From NCBI GenBank assembly GCA_937898895.1, contig CALDKL010000093.1:1-5278 (forward strand): 5,278 nt of DNA, written 5' to 3'. Of the stretch, positions 1-5,278 are shown piece by piece (position 1 is the first letter of the stretch; each line of letters opens with the position of its first letter). Origin of the DNA: an uncultured Verrucomicrobiae bacterium. GTDB taxonomy: Bacteria > Verrucomicrobiota > Verrucomicrobiia > Verrucomicrobiales > DEV007. A model generated the notes under the pieces. It worked only from the letters and a program-made list of their open reading frames with translations, ran no database searches and had not been told where the DNA came from. A program made the translations under genes and the position numbers.

Positions 1-656
1 TCGTCATCGAAAAGGGCATCGCCCGGTTTTCCGGCGACGTCCCCAACGAGGAAGTGGACGCCGTAGCCTATGCGGCCGTCCTCGTGAAGGATGCGGAAAA
101 AGGATGGCTCATCGCCTCCAGCCGTGAACTGGCGGTGGAATCGCCCGCCGACGATCCCATCACTGCCCTGCCTTCTCTCGCCGGGGACTGGGTCATGCAG
201 GGAGAACAGATGCAGATGGAGTTGTCACTCGCGTTCACCCCGTCGGGGCGCGCCCTCGTCGGCAGCGCTTTTGTCACCACTCCATCCGAAGGAACCATGG
301 AGACCGAAATCCGGATTGGCTATGACCCCTCCATCTCCCAGGTCCGCTGGTGGACCTTTGACGATGTGGGAGGATTTGCCCAAGGGACCTGGCAGCCGAT
401 GGAGGACGGGGCGTGGCTGGTGCGCTCAAGCGGCGTCACTGCCGACGGAGAAACGAACAGCGCCACCCAAATCCTGAAGCTGGAGACCGAAGATGTCATT
501 CAATGGAACTCCACCCTTCGTTTTCTCGACGGAAAAGCCCTGCCGGATTTGGAACTTCGCCTCGTCCGCCGTCCCCCCACTCCATCGGTGTCTCTCGAAG
601 CGACAGCTCCGGATGCCCCGGCGCCAACGGGCGCCAAGTCTTCCTCCCCTCAATAA
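1..656 (+). CDS. SgcJ/EcaC-like NTF2-fold protein with lipocalin-like C-terminal domain (5' partial)
   Basis: The reading frame is open from base 3 to the TAA at 654-656 (217 codons), so the true start lies left of the window; the GTG at 54 is an internal Val codon. The first ~40 residues, ending in AAVLVKDAEKGWLIASSREL, resemble the last strands of an NTF2-like/DUF4440 (SgcJ/EcaC) domain, where a 'V..K.dGkW.ia..Re' ending is typical. A second beta-rich domain follows (about residues 52-190 of the visible part) with landmarks LAGDW, IGYDPSISQVRWWTFDDVGG, GTW and a final LRLVRRPP; this two-part layout is common in planctomycete/verrucomicrobial proteins labelled SgcJ/EcaC family oxidoreductase. 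That label is historical: no redox residues are visible and the activity is unknown. The protein ends in a Pro/Ala/Ser-rich tail of about 25 residues. Any signal peptide would be off-window. The next gene starts 2 bases after the stop, suggesting co-transcription. The family call is fairly firm, the function open. Confidence 0.8.
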   Translation, partial: VIEKGIARFSGDVPNEEVDAVAYAAVLVKDAEKGWLIASSRELAVESPADDPITALPSLAGDWVMQGEQMQMELSLAFTPSGRALVGSAFVTTPSEGTMETEIRIGYDPSISQVRWWTFDDVGGFAQGTWQPMEDGAWLVRSSGVTADGETNSATQILKLETEDVIQWNSTLRFLDGKALPDLELRLVRRPPTPSVSLEATAPDAPAPTGAKSSSPQ

Positions 657-658
657 AC

Positions 659-2725
659 ATGAAACCTTCTTTCCTGAGAGCCTCCTTGCTTTCCTTGCTG
701 GTTGTCGCGATCGGCTTTCCGGTGCCATTGGGTGTGTCCCTTGGCGCGGAACCTCGCCGAGGTGAGGACCGCAAGGGCACCCCACGTCAAAATCCCTCCC
801 GGCCCGCGACGGCGCCTCCGCGCAACAACGCCGCCGCGAGAAATCCCCTGACAGGATCCAGCGTCAACGCGAATCGAAATCAAAACGCCGCCCGGCCCGC
901 CAACCCTCCAAAGGCACGTCCAGCCAACCAACCCGCTGCCCGACCGACGAACCCTGCCGCAGGGAATCGGCCAAACCCCAACAGGACGGCAGCCAACCAA
1001 GGCAGGGCAACCGCACCAGGGGCAGCCATCAACCGTCCGGCCCCCAAAGGTCCGGGAAACAATCCCACCCCCAAACCCAAGCCCGATCAGCGACCGGCCC
1101 CCCGCCCTCCGGGAAACGCGGCAAACAGGGCCACGCCACGCCCCCAACCCAAACCGGCCTTTGTACCTGGCAAGGTCACCTATCCCGGACAGGTCACCCG
1201 ACCTGCATCGGCTCGCAAAGCTCCCCAGACCAATCATCCGGCTCACCACGCGAATCGCCCCAAACCACGCACGCTCAACCAAACGATTGCGAACTCGAAT
1301 GTGAATGCAAACAATCGCGTCACCAACAACCGCGTGACCAATGTCAACAATACCAACCAGGTCAACAGCAACAACCGGGTGACGAACATCAACAACAACT
1401 GGGGCAATCAGTGGACGAACAACCGCACCACCGTCTGGAACAACACCCAGGTGGTGAACAACCGGCCTGTCGTCGTCAATCAGAATTTCTCCCGCTCCGT
1501 CAACTATGCCTACCGCCCCGCTGCCTGGGGGGCGCGCCCGTGGTGGTCGAACTCCACCTATCACTCGTGGCATCATGGAAGCTGGAACTATGGTTGGAAC
1601 CGGAACTGGCACAGCTATCATCACGCGTATCGGCCGGGCTACTATCGTCCGCCCGGGATGGGGTATCTCCCGGGTTACCACGGACACTACGATGATGATG
1701 ACGACGATTTCGGCGAAGCCGCTGCCTGGGGGATCGCAGCCTGGTCGCTCGGCAGCCTCGCCTTCAACAGCGGCTACAACACCTATCGAAATCCCTACAC
1801 GGCTCCACCAGTGCAGACACAGCGGACGGTGATCCATTACACGGCACCGATGTCCGTCGTCGCGGCGCAGGAAGAACCGGAACCGGAAGAGGTCGCCCTG
1901 ACTTCGCAGGAGAAGTCTACAGCTGCGATCGAACGCGCCCGAGGACAATTCGGTGCAGCCGATTACCTTTCCGCGCTCCAGTCGACAGATGAGGCGATCT
2001 CCTTCGCTGCTTCCGACTCGGCTCTCCATGAGTTCCGCGCCCTTTGCCTCTTCGCCCTGGGACGATACGGAGACGCCGCCGGAGTGCTGAATCCGGTTCT
2101 CGCCTCCGGGCCGGGTTGGGACTGGTCGACGATGGCCTCCTTCTATCCGGACAGCGACACCTACACCACCCAGCTTCGGAAATTGGAATCTTACGTCGAG
2201 GCCAATCCAAACTCGGCAGATTCCCAGTTCCTGCTCGGGTATCACTACATGGTCGCCGGTTTCATCGATCAGGCCTATGGCATGTTCGACCGAGTCGTGA
2301 AGCTGCAACCTGCCGACACCGTGGCGGTGCAGCTCAGGAATCTCGCGGAGAGTTCGTCGCCGGAGGTGGCGGCGGCGGCCCCACCCTCGCCCGAAGCGCC
2401 CTCCACCGAAGCCGCGCCGGATCCCGGCGTAGTGGTCGAAGTGATCGAGCCCACCGATCTCGAGGGTGGCTGGAAAGCCGCCTCGGCGGATGGCAAGGCG
2501 ATCACCCTGTCACTCGGGGCCGACGGAAAATTCTCGTGGAACTACGAAGGGGCCTCCGCTACGGTCCTCGCCGGAGATTGGTCGATCGATGAGGAAGGGC
2601 AGCTCGTTCTCGCGACCGACGATGTCCAGATGGTCGCCGATATTTCCCTCGAGGGGAACACCCTGAAATTCGTCCTCGACGGAGCTCCGGTCGGCGATCC
2701 GGGCCTCAGCTTCCAACGTCAGTAA
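659..2725 (+). CDS. Exported low-complexity TPR protein with small C-terminal beta-rich domain
   Basis: This 688-residue protein of unknown function has a mosaic architecture. The ATG at 659 is chosen because it begins a good signal peptide (basic MKPSFLR, hydrophobic core to about residue 24, probable cleavage after SLGA at 30); the frame is open further upstream to a GTG at 413, but that stretch overlaps the preceding gene and has no export signal. Residues 31-206 are rich in Pro, Asn, Ala and Arg. Residues 207-277 are Asn/Val/Thr-rich with three NNRVTN motifs. Residues 282-344 are dense in Tyr, Trp, His and Gly, followed by six Asp (345-350) and a moderately hydrophobic stretch (354-369). 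After an acidic linker (404-411), helical TPR-like repeats lie near 420-453, 454-487 and 521-554. A Pro/Ala/Glu linker (566-598) leads to a beta-rich domain (601-688; GGWKAASADGK, LAGDWSIDEEG, GNTLKF). It probably acts in the periplasm or at the cell surface, perhaps as a scaffold (inference). No Shine-Dalgarno sequence precedes the start; translational coupling to the gene 2 bases upstream is plausible. Confidence 0.85.
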   Translation: MKPSFLRASLLSLLVVAIGFPVPLGVSLGAEPRRGEDRKGTPRQNPSRPATAPPRNNAAARNPLTGSSVNANRNQNAARPANPPKARPANQPAARPTNPAAGNRPNPNRTAANQGRATAPGAAINRPAPKGPGNNPTPKPKPDQRPAPRPPGNAANRATPRPQPKPAFVPGKVTYPGQVTRPASARKAPQTNHPAHHANRPKPRTLNQTIANSNVNANNRVTNNRVTNVNNTNQVNSNNRVTNINNNWGNQWTNNRTTVWNNTQVVNNRPVVVNQNFSRSVNYAYRPAAWGARPWWSNSTYHSWHHGSWNYGWNRNWHSYHHAYRPGYYRPPGMGYLPGYHGHYDDDDDDFGEAAAWGIAAWSLGSLAFNSGYNTYRNPYTAPPVQTQRTVIHYTAPMSVVAAQEEPEPEEVALTSQEKSTAAIERARGQFGAADYLSALQSTDEAISFAASDSALHEFRALCLFALGRYGDAAGVLNPVLASGPGWDWSTMASFYPDSDTYTTQLRKLESYVEANPNSADSQFLLGYHYMVAGFIDQAYGMFDRVVKLQPADTVAVQLRNLAESSSPEVAAAAPPSPEAPSTEAAPDPGVVVEVIEPTDLEGGWKAASADGKAITLSLGADGKFSWNYEGASATVLAGDWSIDEEGQLVLATDDVQMVADISLEGNTLKFVLDGAPVGDPGLSFQRQ
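749..1276 (+). other. Coding region for Pro/Asn/Ala/Arg-rich low-complexity segment
   Basis: Residues 31-206 of the exported TPR protein are almost entirely Pro, Asn, Ala, Arg, Gly, Lys and Thr, with short variants of 'PANP', 'ARPAN', 'NRPNPN' and 'PKPKP'. Acidic and large hydrophobic residues are nearly absent, so this part is strongly basic and very probably disordered. Such segments are compatible with contact to peptidoglycan or anionic envelope polymers, but that is inference. The unusual composition also produces long spurious open frames on the opposite strand. Confidence 0.75.
1277..1489 (+). repeat. Asn/Val/Thr-rich degenerate repeat inside the exported TPR protein
   Basis: Residues 207-277 consist mostly of Asn with Val, Thr, Arg and Gln. 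The six-residue motif NNRVTN occurs at bases 1310-1327, 1325-1342 and 1370-1387, with looser relatives such as NVNNTNQV, TNNRTTVWNN and VVNNRPVVVNQN. The DNA copies use different synonymous codons (AAC/AAT, CGC/CGG, GTC/GTG), so the repetition is stronger in the protein than in the DNA. Alternating Asn/Val/Thr suggests a beta-forming or surface-exposed segment; its role is unknown. Confidence 0.7.
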
Positions 2726-2747
2726 TCTTCGACCAAGGCGGGGCGAC

Positions 2748-2776
2748 ACAGGGTCGGGTGCCAAGCCTGACCCTGT
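2748..2776. terminator. Hairpin between convergent genes; possible bidirectional terminator or REP-like palindrome
   Basis: ACAGGGTC (2748-2755) is perfectly complementary to GACCCTGT (2769-2776). Pairing continues inward through 2756-2759 with 2765-2768 (two G-C pairs and two G-U type pairs), giving a 12-bp stem and a 5-base loop (2760-2764). It lies 22 bases after the plus-strand stop and 6 bases beyond the minus-strand stop, a position suited to ending both transcripts. Neither side has a T-tract, so it is not a canonical intrinsic terminator; an mRNA 3'-end stabiliser or a dispersed repetitive palindrome are alternatives. The stem is directly seen; the role is inferred. Confidence 0.5.
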
Positions 2777-2782
2777 CCGCTC

Positions 2783-5122
2783 TCAGGTGAGCCGTGCGAA
2801 TCCGCTGTGTTTCACCGGACCTCCCACCCGGCTGGCGACATCCCCGTCCGCAATCGCCTCAGCCATCTCGGCGAAAACGCCATCGAGCGCATCGAGGTAA
2901 GCGGAGACATGCCCCTCTTCGTGCGCCAGCATCGGATTGAACCCGCCCGAGGCAAGGAAGCCGCGTCGCAGCATCTTCGCAGTCATCATTGTGAGCAACG
3001 CGGCTGCCTCGGGATGGTCAAATGCGAGCAGAGCCATCTCGGGACGACCTCCGACTTTCAGCGGCAGGCCGTGGGTTTCGCCGAGCGTGCGCCAGCCCTC
3101 CCGGACCAAACCTCCGATCTTCGCGAGGTGAGACGGCACATCGATCCGGCGCATCTTCCGCAGACAGGCCAGGGCGGCCGCCGGACCCACTCCCTCGGTC
3201 CAGAACGTACTGGATAGAAAGGAGCGCTGGGCCGCCTCCATCGTTCCCGCTTTCCCGATCACCGCAGCGATGGGAAAACCATTGCCGAGAGCCTTGGCAA
3301 AGACGGCAAGATCGGGCGTGACGCCATATCGCAAGTGCACCCCTCCCAAACAGAGCCGCCAGCCAATTGAGATTTCGTCAAAGAGGAGAGGAATCCCAAA
3401 TCGGTCACAGCGTTCACGAATCCCCTCGAGGAAACCAGGCGCGGGATCGGTATACCGCGTTGGCTCCATCACGACGGCAGCGAGCGCATCGGCCTGGCGG
3501 GACAGGATCGCATCGAGCGCATCGAGGTCGTTGTAGGAGAATGTCAGGGTATGCCCCGCGAGTGCCGTCGGCACACCGACAGGGTCCAGACCGGGGAGAA
3601 GATGGCCATTCAGTCCCTCCCTGTCGGAGAGGTTTGCCGCGAGATACCAGTCGTGCCAGCCGTGGTATCCGCAGAGGGCCACCTTGTCGCGGCCAGTGGC
3701 GGCGCGGGCGATGCGCACGGCTGCGGCCATGGCTTCGCCGCCGCCTCGGGTAAATCGGACCTTTTCCGCCCAGGGATGAATCGCGAGCAGCTCCTGGGCC
3801 ACCTCCACTTCATCATGGGTCTGCAAGGTGGACATGGCACCGAGGGAGACCCGGCGCATCACGGCGGCATTGACGTCAGGATCGGCATAACCCAAAATCG
3901 TGGAAAGAATCCCGCCCAGGCTCATGTCGATGAATCTGCGCCCGTCCAGGTCGATGATCTCGCATCCTCGGGCCTCGCGGTAGTAGGCGGGCCATTGCCC
4001 CGGTGCAAACATCTCGGGACGTTTGCTGAGGAGTTGCGTCCCGCCGGGGAGAATCGTTTTCGCGACTTGATAGGCAACTTGCCCGTCGGGAACGGGACGC
4101 GGCAGAGGGAGACCCAACTCGCGCCGTGCCCCGAGACAAAAAATTTCCTCCACATCGCTCGCGTCGAGATGGCGATTCTCACAGGCCTCCTTCAGGGCGA
4201 GCAGGGACTCGATCCCGAGCAGGGTCGGACGGGCGAAACGCGACTTCGCGAAATCGGCGCGGATTTCATCGAGCCAGAGAAAGCCGTCAGCGAGATTGAC
4301 GCAGCGGCTCCGCATCTCCGTGACGCAGAAATCGGCCCCGTACCAGAGCCGGGTCGGGCCAAAGACTTCGAGGATCGCCTCGAACGCCGAGGCCTCGCAC
4401 ACGGCTGAGGCATCAAAGAACACGTTTCCCAATCCGCGCAGCGAAGCAACTCCCTCCATCGTATGCCGCCCGCAGAATCCCCGCGCCGCGTGCGCGAGGA
4501 TGAGTTTGGCATTCGGATAACGAAGACAGTGCTCGCGGAGGTAACGCTGGTTTTCCGACTCCGCCATGGCCCGGGGCAAGACCATGTGCAGCAGGATGGA
4601 GAGTCCCCTCTGATCGGCGAGTTCCCAGGCCCATTCCGGAAGAAATTCGTCAGTCGGAGCAAACAAAGTGTCGGTTCGATCGGCAAAGAGATGATACACC
4701 TTGAATCCGACGAAACCGTCCTCGTCGATCTGGCGCTCCACCACCTCCGGATCTTGCCGTGGCGTCGCAATCATGAGTCCGCGAGAGCCCGGATCGCCCC
4801 GCATTTCGTCGGCGAGATGCCGGTTGGCCTTTTCGACATCGAGGGCTCGAGTCGGAAAGGGAAAGAAAAGTCCTCCCGTCGGGCATCGTTCCGGCATCCA
4901 GAGGGAAAGGCGTTCGTCGTAGACCGCCCGATTCACGATTCCCGGTCCCTGCGCCGCGAGAGCGGGTGTGGGTTTGCCGAGATCGTCGACCCGCCAAAGA
5001 TGGGCATGCGCATCGAAGGCATCGCGAGGCACAAAATCGGCGAGATGACGATGCCAGAGTTCAAGGTCGTATTCGGTGATCTCGGCCCAGACGTAGGGAT
5101 TGATCTCGGGAGATGCGCTCAT
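2783..5122 (-). CDS. Fusion protein: metal-dependent amidohydrolase + class III PLP aminotransferase
   Basis: One uninterrupted 779-codon frame encodes two enzymes. Residues ~1-335 resemble Amidohydrolase_2-type TIM barrels, with metal-ligand candidates in order: H39 and H41 (DAHAHLW), H179 (ILLHM), H211 (LILAHAAR) and D264 (YGADF); K141 and H144 sit in GFKVYH. After a short Pro-containing linker (~338-348), residues ~349-779 form a full-length (~430) class III aminotransferase resembling glutamate-1-semialdehyde 2,1-aminomutase: cofactor-loop RGGGEA (459-464), CGYHGWHDWYL (Y486, H487, G488), EP (553-554), FDE with the pyridine-binding D582, and the probable Schiff-base K610 in FAKALGNGFP. 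No signal peptide is present, so it is cytoplasmic. It is probably bifunctional, with the barrel hydrolysing or isomerising a compound related to the aminotransferase substrate; neither substrate can be read from the sequence. It is not a haem-pathway HemL, given the fusion and the altered phosphate loop. The ATG overlaps the upstream gene's TGA and lacks a Shine-Dalgarno, favouring translational coupling. Confidence 0.88.
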   Translation of the reverse strand: MSASPEINPYVWAEITEYDLELWHRHLADFVPRDAFDAHAHLWRVDDLGKPTPALAAQGPGIVNRAVYDERLSLWMPERCPTGGLFFPFPTRALDVEKANRHLADEMRGDPGSRGLMIATPRQDPEVVERQIDEDGFVGFKVYHLFADRTDTLFAPTDEFLPEWAWELADQRGLSILLHMVLPRAMAESENQRYLREHCLRYPNAKLILAHAARGFCGRHTMEGVASLRGLGNVFFDASAVCEASAFEAILEVFGPTRLWYGADFCVTEMRSRCVNLADGFLWLDEIRADFAKSRFARPTLLGIESLLALKEACENRHLDASDVEEIFCLGARRELGLPLPRPVPDGQVAYQVAKTILPGGTQLLSKRPEMFAPGQWPAYYREARGCEIIDLDGRRFIDMSLGGILSTILGYADPDVNAAVMRRVSLGAMSTLQTHDEVEVAQELLAIHPWAEKVRFTRGGGEAMAAAVRIARAATGRDKVALCGYHGWHDWYLAANLSDREGLNGHLLPGLDPVGVPTALAGHTLTFSYNDLDALDAILSRQADALAAVVMEPTRYTDPAPGFLEGIRERCDRFGIPLLFDEISIGWRLCLGGVHLRYGVTPDLAVFAKALGNGFPIAAVIGKAGTMEAAQRSFLSSTFWTEGVGPAAALACLRKMRRIDVPSHLAKIGGLVREGWRTLGETHGLPLKVGGRPEMALLAFDHPEAAALLTMMTAKMLRRGFLASGGFNPMLAHEEGHVSAYLDALDGVFAEMAEAIADGDVASRVGGPVKHSGFARLT
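5119..5122 (-). promoter_or_regulatory. ATGA stop/start overlap (translational coupling)
   Basis: The upstream gene's TGA (5121-5119) and the fusion gene's ATG (5122-5120) share two bases. The preceding minus-strand bases (CTCTATGTTTCCGCCGA) contain no GGAGG-like ribosome binding site. Re-initiation by ribosomes finishing the upstream gene is therefore the simplest explanation for how the fusion gene is translated. Confidence 0.65.
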
Positions 5123-5278
5123 TCGGCGGAAACATAGAGGGCGTAGAGTTTCGCATTGCCCCTTTCGGGAAGGGTGACTTTCATCGCGAGTTTCCGTCCG
5201 GCGGGGATCGCCCCCTGGGGAAACTCGACCGCAGTCCTCGTTCCTGACAAACCCACCATCGCGGCACGATCTCCCGAG
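5119..5278 (-). CDS. C-terminal end of an unrecognised protein (5' partial), upstream partner of the fusion gene
   Basis: Reading the minus strand from the right edge gives 52 in-frame codons ending in TGA at 5121-5119. The tail begins SGDRAAMVGLSGTRTAVEF and ends GNAKLYALYVSAE. Alternating hydrophobic and polar residues (TAVEF, KLAMKVTLP, KLYALYVSA) suggest beta strands of a sandwich or barrel domain, as at the C-terminus of many glycoside hydrolases and exported proteins, but I do not recognise the family and assign no function. The stop overlaps the ATG of the amidohydrolase-aminotransferase fusion gene as ATGA, strong evidence that this frame is a real gene and belongs to the same operon. 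The rest lies beyond the window. Confidence 0.65.
   Translation of the reverse strand, partial: SGDRAAMVGLSGTRTAVEFPQGAIPAGRKLAMKVTLPERGNAKLYALYVSAE

Noticed and set aside
54..56. GTG as the start of the first gene
   Set aside because: The frame is open to the window edge and the upstream codons (VIEKGIARFSGDV) fit the NTF2-like domain, so this is an internal Val.
413..658. Upstream GTG start extending the TPR protein by 82 residues
   Set aside because: The extension overlaps the preceding gene out of frame and would bury the signal peptide that starts at 659.
1718..1765. Transmembrane helix at residues 354-369 of the TPR protein
   Set aside because: The stretch is only about 16 residues, Ala/Gly/Ser/Trp-rich and of modest hydrophobicity, so a membrane span cannot be supported.
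650..2308. 552-codon open frame on the minus strand
   Set aside because: It lies opposite the exported TPR gene and its translation is rich in Arg, Gly and Val without domain logic. It is explained by the GC-rich, repetitive codons of the plus-strand gene, whose signal peptide and TPR repeats are convincing.
2726..2782. Small gene or RNA in the convergent gap
   Set aside because: Only 57 bases with a hairpin; there is no room for a coding frame with a start signal and no tRNA-like fold.
3551..4408. 285-codon open frame on the plus strand
   Set aside because: It is antisense to the aminotransferase and amidohydrolase coding region, where catalytic motifs are clear on the minus strand, and it shows no recognisable motif.
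4463..5137. 224-codon open frame on the plus strand
   Set aside because: It is antisense to the amidohydrolase domain and crosses the ATGA junction; no domain or start signal supports it.

Overview
The window reads as a chromosomal segment of a high-GC Gram-negative bacterium, most likely from the Planctomycetota/Verrucomicrobiota group. This is inferred from an SgcJ/EcaC-type protein next to an exported Asn/His/Tyr-rich TPR protein, and from starts without clear Shine-Dalgarno sequences. No rRNA or tRNA is present to confirm it. The window holds four protein genes in two convergent pairs, almost without spare DNA. I see no mobile element, CRISPR array or RNA gene.

Left half, plus strand (1-2725): the 3' end of a gene for an NTF2-like (SgcJ/EcaC, DUF4440-type) protein with a lipocalin-like C-terminal domain is followed after 2 bases by a 688-residue exported protein. 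That second protein has a signal peptide, a long Pro/Asn/Ala/Arg-rich low-complexity region, an Asn/Val/Thr repeat region, an aromatic/His-rich region ending in six Asp, about three TPR-like repeats and a small beta-rich C-terminal domain. The spacing suggests one transcript and perhaps a shared envelope or periplasmic role. The molecular function of both is unknown.

Centre (2726-2782): a 57-base gap between the two convergent stop codons contains a strong hairpin (12-bp stem, 5-base loop) without a T-tract. It could serve as a bidirectional terminator or be a REP-like palindrome.

Right half, minus strand (2783-5278): a 779-codon gene encodes a fusion of a metal-dependent amidohydrolase (Amidohydrolase_2-like TIM barrel) with a complete class III PLP-dependent aminotransferase of the glutamate-1-semialdehyde-aminomutase-like group. 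Its ATG overlaps the TGA of an upstream gene by the ATGA arrangement. Only the last 52 codons of that upstream gene are in the window, and I do not recognise it. The two are probably translationally coupled parts of a larger operon beyond the right edge. The fused enzyme is the most notable item here: both active sites look intact, so it is probably bifunctional, acting in two steps of one unidentified pathway.
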